The translations under genes were made by a program, and so were the position numbers. Source: Solea solea (Eukaryota > Chordata > Actinopteri > Pleuronectiformes > Soleidae). Taken from it: a stretch of 64,000 nt of DNA. The stretch is from NCBI RefSeq assembly GCF_958295425.1, contig NC_081136.1:22574890-22638889 (forward strand), in the 5' to 3' direction. Within the stretch, counting starts at the first letter, position 1; every line of letters begins with the position of its first letter. Positions 23,753 to 34,029 of this stretch are shown piece by piece. Below the pieces are notes generated by a model. That model did no database searches. It was not told the origin of the DNA and saw only the letters and a list, made by a program, of their open reading frames with translations.

Positions 23753-26700
23753 TTCTTTGAAAATACTGACACAAATCTGATTCCATATAATGGTCTCAAA
23801 CTTAAAGATATCCTCACCAGAAGCCCACACATTCCTTTACTCTGATATTCTTACTAAGGCCATTTTGAGCATTTTATTCATTAAACCAGTCATTTACGAA
23901 AATTACCATTTCATGCACATACTCCCATATCCCATGAGGCTGAGCTAAGCCTCTGGGGAGTGTTTGCAGGCTATTAAGAAGCTTATTTAGTTTCCAGTGC
24001 TGTTACAAAAAAATGTTGGCCATTGAAAGAGCACTCCTTACTTAAACATCAGGTGGGAAGTTGGATATTACAGATATTATTCGAGTCTGTGCAGGCATCA
24101 TTGAGGGAGTCGCATATGATCTGAAGCCAAGAACAACGTTCCCACAGTTGTCGTTCTGCCCTGTGGTGTTTTTATGTCACCTGTACATGAATTATGATGT
24201 TGCTTATGCTTTAGAAAGAAAATGGGTCAGAAGAGGAAGAAAACAACAACACAGTGGATCTCAGTTGTAAAAACGACAGGCGGCTACAAATATTCATGGA
24301 TAATGGCTATTGACAGTAGATAAATGCACGTCATAATGTGCCAAATATAATGCAGGAATTTGCATTGTTTCCAAAACAAATCAAGATGAAAAAGAAGGTA
24401 TTATTTAGTTCGCCCAGTTATTGTATTCCTACCAAAGCTGATTAAAATCCCACGTATATTGCAAAGTAATTTGACCCAGAGTGAATGATGAAAAAGAACT
24501 GTTCAAACCTGTGTTTAAAATGGATTTTGGACCAGTGGGAAAAGTGTATAAAAATAATCCTTACCCTTATTATTAAAAGCCCGAACCATGAACAAATCCC
24601 TGTTGCCAAATCCCACCCATTAGCTCCCTTAGTGCCAATAAATTGTCCAGTTACAACTGTATCATCATGTTCCATTTCAGTGAGAATCAACCAATTACTT
24701 TAACCATTATATTGTTGTTTTTCTAGCCAGTTGATATGATTTCTGTATTTTTCAGGTTGAGGCTGGACAAATTGCTTCCAACCCATCATCAATACAACCT
24801 TATCTGAGGAGCTCCTCGCTGGTCTGGTTTCGCATTTTCTTGCTGCCCTTGGGCCATGGCCATGTGAATAGGGTCAAATGAAACCTTATTGCGAAAGTTA
24901 ATCACACGGTTTATCCCACAGGTTGCTGCAAAAAAAAAAAAATGCACTCACTTATCAATTCCTCAGTCAGGGCGAGTGGGGGGGGGGGGGGTTCACCTTC
25001 CAAACTCTGATTATATGCTGCTAAATTTATTGCACCCCACTGTGCCTATGTAATTCCACGTGCTCAGCATTCTGCTGCCATTGATTGGCTGCATGTGACA
25101 GTGCCGCGAGTAATGTGGACACCACCTTTGATCAATAAAAAAATGTATGTGTCTCGAACCTAGGAGGCATTCTGTAATGAAATCAATAGCTGTGCTTGGC
25201 TTCTGGCATTAAGATCATCGGTCGGGGCTGTTATTTAGTCATTGTTGTCCTACAACCAGCAGCACAACCTGGCTACCATAAGAAATCAATGGCGGCGTAT
25301 CGCAGCCAGCATCCCAATTACTGGCAGGGCTGGTGAGAAATCAATGCAGCTTTTTTGCCATTACTACTCCTTGTGGGAAATCACACAACATTATTTTACT
25401 TGGGGAATCTGCTGCACAAAGGACGGTGCCCGATGCTGCTGCTACGTAAGATCCATTTGAGGCGCTTTGGCTTCCATTTCATGATGTGTGATCATAATGT
25501 ATTGATCATTGGTCGCCCCCTGACCCCCACCCACAAAAAAAGGGTAAAAAAAAAAAAAAAAAATCAATTTTAACTAGTAGAATTGTTATTGCAGAGAAAT
25601 TAAATGTTACTGCGGAAAAAGAAAAAATCTTTATTTGTCTGTCTAACTGTCTAACCCACTGCTGGGTTCTAAAACACAAATACATATGTCTGGAAGCCTG
25701 AAGACAGTCAAGCCATACAGTATATGTGTGTGTCTGTGAAAGAAAGTGCCTGTAAATGTGTGTAAAATGATGCTCATAACTTAATTTGACTTGACAACAA
25801 TACTGATCATGAGACTCTTATGAGCTTTAGTCCATAATTGAAGTCCTGGCAGCCAACAGTTTCTGAAGTTGTCTGGGGAAACAATGGGAGCCAGCAGGAC
25901 CTTAATATACAAAATAAATCTGACCCAAACAATTTATTTGCTAGTTATACATTATGATATTTTATTACATTTTTGTTACATTATGCGTTGTTACATTATC
26001 AGCTTGTACTGAGTTTGACGCTCACTTGTACCACTAAAAATAAACCAGGATGTTCAGTAGGAATCAGCAGTGGTTGTGTGAGCAGCAATGAAGCGCGCCC
26101 TGGAACAGCTGCCTGACTACATGCCTGCATGTTGAATCACGACTGCTGCTGTTTCCTTTACCGCGCAGCTCCAATTTTCCAAGTTTCCTGGAAGCACAAG
26201 TTATGCCACATTCAATAAAAGATATACAGCACATAACTTACCAAAGTACTGTAGAAACACCGGATGACTGCACAGCTTTGTTCTTGTATCCATGTGTTTG
26301 TATTTTGGATGGATCTGAAAACACAAAAAGCACAACACCCAGGACAATCAGTGATAATTTAAATGTGTTCACACTGCAATAAAAAGTGTCTTATTTGATT
26401 TTTGGTTTTGATTTTTGGTTTATTTTCTTCACCAGCTCTGTAGCCTCTGCCAGATGGTAACAGTTTAAAGGGTTTGTGACTGGAGTGAGAGGGATCAGTG
26501 ACAATGTTTTTCTGCTGATATATATTGTGAAGCGGCAAGTCCTTCCAGAGGGGGCAGGGGACACCTGGTGATCTTTTCTGCAGACCTTATGACTCAGTTG
26601 CCTGGTAGAATGCCACCATCAGCCTCCTCTCCTTTGTCTCTGTGGTGTTGTGTGACCAGGAGAGGTCAGAAACTTGTACTCCTGGGTAAATTAGGTCATA

Positions 26701-27211
26701 AACCTTAGGGTCTTAGAAACCACAGACCCTTTTTTCGGTAATCCCTCAGAAACTGGAGCTTTAATTAAAAAAAAGTCAGCTCTACTTGAGAGTTCTGGAA
26801 TGTTCTCTTGCATCATCCTGACACTAGGTAGGCAGACAGTCTACTACAGGAAACAACTGATTACATTACTCCACTCCACAACAATCATCTTCTGAAATTG
26901 ATGATCTATGATGACTGAATTGGAAATTCCCAAACTAGGTCAAATTCTACTAGCATGCTTCGGTTTGATTTGATGAAGGGCCCCTTATGTCCCGTTTACC
27001 AGCCTTGACACTCTGACAGGTGAAAACAAGATTGTTGTGTCATTAAAACACTTGGGTTGAAAAAAAGAAAAAGAAAACACTGAGCACCACAGTTAAGCCT
27101 GCATCTTGCAAACATCTGTAATCACTTTTCTGGGATTCATTTTAGATCAAAAAAACATCTTATTTTTTCACAGTCAAGTAATTTGTGCAAGTCATTTCCT
27201 TAAGATAAAAA
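23753..27211. other. No gene; distal upstream region of mgst1 copy A
   Basis: Poly-A at 25545-25563 and poly-G at 24979-24990 are the only simple repeats of note. No exon-like sequence with splice sites and domain content was found. Confidence 0.5.
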
Positions 27212-27221
27212 TGCTGAGTCA
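27212..27221 (-). promoter_or_regulatory. Antioxidant response element (NRF2/small-Maf type) upstream of mgst1 copy A
   Basis: On the minus strand this reads TGACTCAGCA preceded by A, a perfect match to RTGACNNNGC and to half of the Maf recognition element. It lies about 180 bp upstream of the candidate first-exon donor and about 460 bp upstream of the start codon. Mammalian MGST1 and many glutathione transferases are NRF2 targets, so the placement makes sense. A 10-bp match can occur by chance. Confidence 0.4.
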
Positions 27222-27339
27222 TTTATTTATTTCCCTCGGTCCTGTTTGCTTATCCCTCACAAGTATATGGGGTTGTTTTCTGTGTCACAGTGCTTGTCCC
27301 ACCTCCAGACTCTCTGGGTGAAAGGCAACACGCCTTTTT

Positions 27340-27394
27340 GTTTTGTTGCGTAACAGAGTCACACTTCCCCTAGTCCCGGAGAGCCAGCGAAGAA
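27340..27394 (+). other. Candidate non-coding first exon of mgst1 copy A
   Basis: A CCGGAGAGCCAGCGAAGAA stretch ends at 27394 and is followed by a consensus donor gtaagtag. An acceptor AG lies at 27679-27680, just before the ATG. A split 5' UTR is normal in MGST1 genes. The start is arbitrary: no TATA box or initiator is evident. The acceptor has a weak polypyrimidine tract, so an unspliced UTR is the alternative. Confidence 0.3.
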
Positions 27395-27681
27395 GTAAGT
27401 AGTCTTTGTTTTCAACTTGTACTGAAGTGAAAACGCCTGTTTATGACCATAGATCACCCTGAGTGATCTACAGTCTGAATAATACAGTTAGTTGTAAGTG
27501 GACATTTTTACACAAGACTCTTAGAGGAGTTGCGATGCCTTTTTTCCCCTCAGCTGTTACTTTTGCTTTCCATCTACTTTGACTCTAGGCTCTTAACAAA
27601 ACCTGTCAACAGGACAGATTTCATTTGAAAACTAGATGTTCATTGTAACTGTGTGAAACTTGACAGCTCTTAACAAGCAGC

Positions 27682-29079
27682 ATGGCAGACCTAATGGAAA
27701 ATGAGGTACTCCGGGCATTCGCCACCTATGCTGCTATTGTCATTGTGAAGATGATGCTGATGGGGCCCATCACTGCATACTTCCGCGTTACCAGAGGGGT
27801 ATGTGACAAAATAAGTAATTTATTAATCTAATAATCTAATTTCCTATCAGTTTAGCCCAAGGCTTTATGAACACCGGCTACAGATCCAACATGTTATGCT
27901 TTCTGCACTATCACACAATCAAACGGCGCACGTATGTATAGGCTACACCCTAACTGGGACACAACCCAGGCTGTAAAAGAAAATTACAAGGTTGGGGCGG
28001 TGATGTAATAGCAACAATAATCATAAGTATGCAGAGGAAGAGATAAACACTGCAGACTTGAAGTCAGTGCATTTTATTTATTTTTTTTATTCCCTGTACT
28101 ATAGGCTTTTGCTCATGAGGAGGATGTGGCCAGAAAGTCTCCAGAGGAGAAGAAAAAGCTGCTGAGGACCGATCCAGAGGTAGAGCGTGTTCGGAGGTGA
28201 GATTATCTGGCTTTTGAAATTTAAGTTTTCGGAAAATAAATGAGATGATATAAAATGATGACTTTCACATGACATTACTCAAGAAAGGAAGACATATGTA
28301 TCTCTCCTTCCACTGGTTTCTCTTAAATGTTGTTAGATTCTCCTATATCCAATAATCAAAGTTCCCCCTATATCCTCCTATATATAAGTATGTGTTGTTA
28401 TGTAAATTGTTTTTGTGATTTGGCCTCATGGGACCTCAGATGACTCTCACTGGCAGTTTTTTTTTTTTTTTATCACACTGGAGTTTCCCCACATGTCACA
28501 GAGATAAGACTCCTGGATTTTTACTACAGACTTTCAGAACTGAAGAAGCCTCTTAAATGCAAAGATAAACGTCTTTAAGAGAAGTCCAGTTGCTACTGAT
28601 TCAAAGACCTTTGGATAACACGAGCAGTTGTCTGGGAAAAATGGGAGTTGCCATTTCCTGTAATTTGGAACGTGTAACCAACAAATTTACTGTACCAACC
28701 CTTTACCATCAACTGTACCACACAATAAGGCCTATGAACGTTGCACTCATGCACACACCATAGACCAGTATCACTGCCTGTGACAGTGGATGGATGGAAA
28801 ACTTTTTGTGTGTTGTTGTTGTTGTTGTCCAGGTGTCACCTGAACGACCTGGAGAACATTGTCCCCTTCGTGGTGGTGGGACTTCTCTACGCCCTGACTC
28901 GACCCGAGCTTTCGACCGCTCTGCTTCACTTCCGCATCTTCGCCGGGACGAGGATCGTCCACACCATTGCCTATATCTTGGTTCTGCCGCACTTCTGCAG
29001 GGGCCTGCCCTATATACTGGGCATGCTGGTCACCTTTTCCATGGTGTACAGGGTGCTCAGCACTGCCCTCATCCTGTAG
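27682..29079 (+). CDS. mgst1: Microsomal glutathione S-transferase 1, copy A (three coding exons)
   Basis: Coding exons are 27682-27798, 28105-28196 and 28833-29079, joined in phase into a 151-residue protein; both introns (306 and 636 bp) are GT-AG. The family is a trimeric membrane enzyme of the ER and outer mitochondrial membrane that conjugates glutathione to electrophiles and reduces lipid hydroperoxides. The protein reads as a complete MAPEG member of usual length (human about 155), with four hydrophobic segments. The RVRRCHLNDLENI block (67-79) carries the arginines, His72, Asn74 and Glu77 that correspond to glutathione-site residues; HFR-F-G-R--HTIAY (102-117) and catalytic-type Arg126 are also present. 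The start is the first ATG after an in-frame TGA at 27661. The redox-sensor cysteine of mammalian MGST1 is replaced by Val47. Copy B lies 2.5 kb downstream in the same orientation. Copy A is the more divergent at the exon 2/3 junction (RG-AFAHEED). Seen: exons and motifs. Inferred: function from family. Confidence 0.95.
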
Positions 29080-29372
29080 GACTGACGCCGAAACGGTCGA
29101 CCGTTGTGAATCTTGTTCAGTTCAGCTATACAACTCATATTTTACATTTTTATACTTGGGCTGGTGGTGGGGCTCCATCAACAGCACAGCAACTTTAATA
29201 TTGTGACACCATTTAATTAGTGCATGGTAGACGATTGTGGAGTGTAAGGTGGGTCACATGAGTAAACCGTTGCAGCTCAAGTTGACTGCCTGTGCTACTT
29301 CCTTTTTTCTTTTTTTTTTTTACATGTAACCTCTTTGACGTTTTTGAAACTGTGAATGTGAAATGTCTTCTC

Positions 29373-29378
29373 AATAAA
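29373..29378 (+). other. Polyadenylation signal of mgst1 copy A
   Basis: A canonical AATAAA lies 294 nt after the TAG stop, near the 3' end of the unique sequence and before the downstream repeats begin at about 29508. It implies a short 3' UTR of roughly 310 nt. Confidence 0.75.
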
Positions 29379-29507
29379 GCTCCTCGATCAACGTAAATGG
29401 AACAAGTATTAAAACTCACATGCAGCTACGGATTACACAGGCCATCAAAACATTATGGGCTATCAATCATGTATTATGTTGCTTGGAAAGTACCACCTAC
29501 AGGCACA

Positions 29508-29745
29508 ACCCTCCATCCATCCATCCATCCATCCATTGTCTACTGCATTATCCTCCACATGAGAGTCATGAGCCAATCCCAGCTGACACAGGGCAAAAGG
29601 TGGGGTACACCCTGGACGGGTCCCAAGTCAACACACCAAGACCAACCATTCGCTCTAACATACACATCTATGGGCAATTTAGAGTGTTTGATTAACCTCT
29701 GCATGTTTTTGGAATGGGAGACTGAACCTGGGTCTTTTTGTTACA
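29508..29745 (-). mobile_element. tRNA-derived SINE, inverted copy
   Basis: The (ccat)n run at 29510-29535 is the tail of the same family read backwards; cagctgacacagggc, ggtacaccctggac and gaacctgggtctttttg follow in reversed order, as in the 36.4-kb copy. It lies 130 bp after the mgst1 copy A polyadenylation signal. The 141- and 91-codon ORFs here are repeat-derived. Confidence 0.7.
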
Positions 29746-29746
29746 A

Positions 29747-30120
29747 GGCAAGACAAGGGAAATGTATTTATATTAGCACATTCCAACAAGGCATTTCAAA
29801 GTGCTTTACCATAAAAAAATAAAGAAAAATACAGCAGCAGCATTAATGATATAAAAGGCATAATAAAATGCGTAATTTAAATAAAGAGGTAAAAGAAAGG
29901 GGGGGGGGAGGACATTAAAAGAGACTAAAAGTTGCAGTTACAGCTGAGGTGCAGCAGTGATGGTTTATTGTCCTGGTTCTGGTTACACAGAGCAAACCTG
30001 ACCCAGATGACCTTAGTGGTCTGGAAGGTTCATAGTCAGAAATGCATTTTGGGCCTAAATCATTCAGTGCTTCATAGACTAGCTGCAATATTTACAAGGC
30101 AACAATCCTAAACACTACTC
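29747..30120. repeat. Interspersed repeat with 'atttcaaagtgctttac' motif
   Basis: Contains gtatttatattagcacattc and ggcatttcaaagtgctttac, then tcattcagtgcttcatagac further on, all words of a widespread fish repeat. It overlaps a poly-G run at 29898-29908. No gene. Confidence 0.5.
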
Positions 30121-30539
30121 CACCATGTGGCCCCCTACATACACAAATACAAGCAAATAATATTGAAAAAGTCTAAAAAAGTCTTACTAAACACAAAGTA
30201 GCCCCAAACTCAAGATACCAGCTGCATGTACTCCATCGCAGGGATGAGTCTGCTTTTTTTTTTAGCCCCTCCCTCCATCATGTATAGGTTCAAACATACT
30301 GTTTGAATGACCTCACTCCGGAAACTTCCTCGGCATCCTTCTCTTCCTAAGCAACACCAGCTGTATGAACTACTGGAAAGAGGAGGGCCCTAGAGAAACC
30401 CGCCATCCCACAGTCCACCCCAGTTGTGGCCCCACTTAGAGCAAGAGAAGTAATCCGCGGGAACAAGTTATCCTCCTTATCAGTGTGTGTGGTTTTTTTT
30501 CCTGCAACTTTACAGTTCTTGCATCTATCTGTTTGAGAC

Positions 30540-30659
30540 CTGACCAGTGTAAGCTCCTCCCACCGATTTCACAACCTCAGGATATAGTTCAGTCGTCTGT
30601 GTCCACAACTGGCCTTTGAAACCTTGCTGATCACAGTGACTGTGCATAAAAAAAACAAG
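30540..30659 (+). other. Candidate non-coding first exon of mgst1 copy B
   Basis: The stretch ends in AACAAG followed by gtaagc, a strong donor at 30660, about 0.9 kb before the acceptor at 31584 in front of the copy B ATG. It contains no long ORF. The start is not defined. It could be a chance donor; alternative first exons cannot be excluded. Confidence 0.25.
30636..30645 (+). promoter_or_regulatory. ARE-like core near the putative copy B first exon
   Basis: GTGACTGTGC matches RTGACNNNGC exactly. It sits 15 bp before the candidate donor, so if that exon is real the site would be transcribed, which is unusual but not impossible. Weaker candidate than the copy A site because the flank lacks the Maf half. 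Confidence 0.22.
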
Positions 30660-30808
30660 GTAAGCGCCACATACCGCATCATATTCTCTTTTAAATAACC
30701 TGATCCATTGCTTTTGCTACATATGTGTGTGAATGTATTTATAATTTGTTAACTAAGCTCTTTCCAGTGCAACAACAACTGAAACTTCTGCGTTGTGGCT
30801 GTCCCCCT

Positions 30809-30870
30809 TTAAAGCTGCAGTAGGCAGGATCACTCAAAAAAAATAGTTGATAGTTGAATATCGTCCACAG
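30809..30870 (+). repeat. MITE fragment, TTAAAGCTGCAGTA type, in the mgst1 A-B interval
   Basis: ttaaagctgcagtaggcagg then ataatagttgatagtt-like sequence matches 5603-5660. It lies between the putative copy B first exon and its first coding exon. Confidence 0.5.
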
Positions 30871-31591
30871 TTTCATTCATTTGCCCAAATTAACATTCAA
30901 ATTAATTAAATTATTTGAGGCAGCCTATTATGTTTATTGTCCCACTCTTTCTTTTAAAGAGTTTGCAGTGAAGGGACATGTCTTCCGCTTAGTAGAACAG
31001 TTCTCTCTGGAACCTGAGTCTAGAGAAGGACGCAGAAATCTAGGTCTTCCTTAGCTTAATTGATTCACATGATGTTAAAAAAAAGGCTATTATGGGATCA
31101 TTGTCGCGGTAATGTTTTAAATACGGCATACAGAATGAAGCTGTGCTTAAAAAGAGCTTGTCAGGGAGGGAGCACATTACTTACCTGCCAGTTTATTATG
31201 GATAGAATACACCTATGCCTTTCTATCCCAGTAGATCAGCAGTTTTTGAAATACTTCATATACCATATCATGTTCCAAGTCTCTTAAATCACCTTTAGTC
31301 CTCATTCTGACGCTCAGTTAGATCTTCAGCAGGTTGTATTATCTATGTCTAAATGGACTACGTTGCCACCATGCAATTGGTTGATTACATATCTGCATTA
31401 ACAACAGTGAAAGCTGTACCTTTATTGTTTGCATTGTGAATATATAAACATGGACATTGGTCCGTGTGGCTCTACAGATTGAAGGTCAGCTTTCTTAGCA
31501 TCGCTGTCGGCATTGTAATGTCCAGTATTTTACGGCCTTTCGTGTTTGATAACTCACGTGTGTTCACCAATTCTTTCCTCACAGGGACACG

Positions 31592-32362
31592 ATGACACCA
31601 CTGGACGGCATCATGGACAGCCAGGTCTTCCTGGCATTTTTCACTTACGCCACTATTGTCATACTGAAGATGATGCTCATGTCACACCTGACGTCGTACT
31701 ACCGCCTTACAAAGAAGGCAAGTTTGTTCTTCCAGACGAAATCTCAATGGAAGACAGACAAAAACATAGTTAATCAGAGCGATGACGCTGACCCGTCCTC
31801 TCTTCTCGCCTCAGGTGTTTGCAAACCTAGAGGACACCAAACTCTTGTCGTCAACAGTGGACAAGAAATTGATCGGCACAGATCCCGATGTTGAACGTGT
31901 CCGCAGGTACACACAACGCCTCGACTCTGAACTTCACTGTGTTACTACCACAGACAATTAAGCTGCTTTAAGGTCCTGAAAGTGTCTGAAACCTGTATTC
32001 TCTTGGTGTTTTCTTCTCGTGTCATTCGAACTAATGAAGGCGTAACGTTAGGACCGCTACACGGTGCTAGCAAAGTGAGACTGTGTGTATTTTGTGTGTT
32101 GTTGTTGTTGTCCAGGTGTCACCTGAACGACCTGGAGAACATTGTCCCCTTCGTGGTGGTGGGCCTTTTCTACGCCCTGACTCAACCTGAGCTTTCGTGC
32201 GCTCTGCTTCACTTCCGCGTGTTTGCCGGCTCAAGGATCTTCCACACCATCGCCTATGTCGGCGCTCTGCCTCAGCCCTGCAGGGGTCTGGCCTATTTGC
32301 TGGGAGCGCTGGTCAACGTGTCCATGTCTTTCAAGGTGCTCAGCGCTGTCCTTGTCTTGTAG
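31592..32362 (+). CDS. mgst1: Microsomal glutathione S-transferase 1, copy B (three coding exons)
   Basis: Coding exons are 31592-31717, 31815-31906 and 32116-32362, giving 154 residues. Intron 1 within the CDS is only 97 bp and starts with GC (AAG then gcaagt at 31718); reading frame and residue alignment require this GC-AG site, because the nearby GT at 31722 would add 4 nt. The second intron (209 bp) is GT-AG. The protein has the same MAPEG layout as copy A: RVRRCHLNDLENI (70-82), HFRVFAGSR and HTIAY (105-120), and Arg129 after LPQPC. It resembles mammalian MGST1 more than copy A does (YRLTKK-VFANLED). The sensor cysteine position is Thr50. About 58 of 80 residues from the last exon match copy A. 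An acceptor AG at 31584, 7 nt before the ATG, means the 5' UTR is split, as is usual for this gene. It is probably a tandem duplicate of copy A, with the same membrane glutathione-transferase/peroxidase role. Confidence 0.95.
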
Positions 32363-32514
32363 AGACAACAATAGACCACCGCAATACATTCAGACGTGGA
32401 AAAATCTGAAAAAGCTTAGCCTCATCATGGTTAATGCTATTTTTAACACAAATCAGACTTGACTTTTGATTTAAAAAAAAACAAAAAAAAAAACTGTCTT
32501 ATGTCTGAATTTTG

Positions 32515-32640
32515 CCTTCCCCACACTGTATTAGTCACATCTTTCCATAGATATTCAATAGGATTAAGATTGGGACTCATAAAGGATCATTTCAGAATAG
32601 ACCAATGTCAATGCCATTATCTTGTTGAAGGACCCACAAA
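32515..32640 (-). pseudogene. Tc1/mariner transposase fragment (DDE domain relic)
   Basis: Reading the minus strand, 32582-32515 encodes SPNLNPIEYLWKDV, the very characteristic end of the Tc1-family catalytic domain (usually SPDLNPIE). About 40 bp upstream on that strand is QQDN, the second catalytic-aspartate motif of the family. The roughly 20 residues normally between them are missing and no long ORF covers both, so this is a dead, internally deleted remnant. It sits about 150 bp beyond the mgst1 copy B stop codon. No terminal inverted repeats were found beside it. Confidence 0.65.
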
Positions 32641-32749
32641 CTGACTGTGGCTGAATTTTCCACCATTTCGCAGCATTTTTTTTCCATCCAGATGCCTTGA
32701 TAGTTTTGAAATTGTTTTGTGCCCTTACGTACACATACAGTAAGTGAGT

Positions 32750-32850
32750 GTCCTCCGTGTTTTTATCGTTTGGGTTAGGGTTAGACTGGAATTTCGTTCG
32801 AACCTCATGTCGAATGACAATAAAGAATCTTGAATCTTGAATCTTGGAGA
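32750..32850 (+). repeat. Retroelement-like 3' tail with short GAATCTT repeats
   Basis: AATTTCGTTC, ATGTCGAATGACAATAAAG and then three copies of gaatctt form a tail typical of fish non-LTR retroelements. The class is assigned by appearance only. A similar gacaataaagtctg tail is seen at 63173-63187, next to a SINE. Confidence 0.4.
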
Positions 32851-33058
32851 TCTTCATATTTCTGTCCAAGTCCGTGAAGCTATACACACAAAAAAACAAC
32901 AACTCGTCCGACATGTTCGATCTTGCCATCGCTGCACATTTAACACCAGCAATGTCTTAAAGCAATGCAGCAGATGGAAACAAGATAATTACACAGAGCA
33001 TGAATGAAACTGCTGATGTGAACCTGTAACCTGTTAAACCTCCACACTTTTGTGCTGG

Positions 33059-33064
33059 AATAAA
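33059..33064 (+). other. Candidate polyadenylation signal of mgst1 copy B
   Basis: AATAAA about 700 nt after the stop, in a stretch reading tgctggaataaaaac. Another AATAAA at 32819-32824 lies in a retroelement-like tail. Either could serve; no signal is seen closer to the stop at 32362. Confidence 0.3.
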
Positions 33065-33697
33065 AACAAACAAACAATGGTCAAAACTTGCATCCAACAT
33101 TTTTTATGTTGCCCTATAGATATATTCCTGTTACCAAGCAACGACACGTTGGAAGTTGAACTCAAATTGATTTTATAGTGTTTTTTGTGTCCTTGATCCT
33201 TGTGTGCTGTTTGTTTATATGAGTTTATTATCTGTATGCCCTTTCAATTAATTTTCATCCTCCATGCCAAAAACTGCAGAAATGCACGCGTAACACTTCG
33301 TTTTAGTTTGTTACAAAGAATATTTAGATTTGAAAATGAAACTTTACACTCACTATTTCGAGGTTTATTAACTGTTGGCTGAATTTATACATCGTTGTAC
33401 ATTAGAATGTTATCAACAGTCTCATTAAACGCTCTTTTATGCAAATACACTTTCACCAACAATCACATCTGGTAATATTTTATAGCTTATAAACATTTAA
33501 ACGAACTCTCAAACATGCAGACATTATTTAGTTGTTTTACATGTGGTGTGGATCCCCATGCCCACCTGATTGTGCCACCCTGACCCATAATGGTGGCGTG
33601 TGCGCCCCTGGTGTCATTGTCAAACATAATAGAAACAGTAAATTAAAGGATAAACAAGACGAATAAAAATGAATGACTGGTTTATTATTGTCTGATG

Positions 33698-33720
33698 TAT
33701 ATATATATATATATATATAT
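33698..33720. repeat. (TA)n microsatellite
   Basis: About 11 TA units. The isoleucine/tyrosine-rich ORF over it is an artefact. Confidence 0.95.
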
Positions 33721-34001
33721 CCAACAAAGTGCAACAGGTTCAGCTGCTGTTTTTTTTAGATGAGTTGAGTTGAGTTTCAGGGAATTTGTGGCAAAGATGT
33801 ACAATTTACATTCTACTCTGACAGCGCTGAATAATTTGCACATTATTATTGTTATTACACTTTGGCGACACACATTTTTCTCATCACAGTTATTTATTTA
33901 TTGACAAAAATCAAAAGTAGATTTATTTACTTCCTATGAATTACAGTATAATGTAACAGGAGCATGTATTTTATCTTTTTCTGATTTTTTTGGGGCAGAA
34001 C

Positions 34002-34029
34002 TACACACACACACACACACACACACACT
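34002..34029. repeat. (CA)n microsatellite
   Basis: About 13 AC units. Confidence 0.95.

Noticed and set aside
28794..29198. 134-codon ORF overlapping the last exon of mgst1 copy A
   Set aside because: Out-of-frame shadow of the real exon, whose frame carries the MAPEG motifs. The same applies to 28967-29206, 28771-28992 (minus), 32197-32409 and 32223-32462.
29397..29822. 141- and 91-codon ORFs after mgst1 copy A
   Set aside because: They lie on an inverted SINE and another interspersed repeat.
32772..32786. Telomere-like ggttagggttag
   Set aside because: Under two full TTAGGG units, not enough for an interstitial telomeric repeat.
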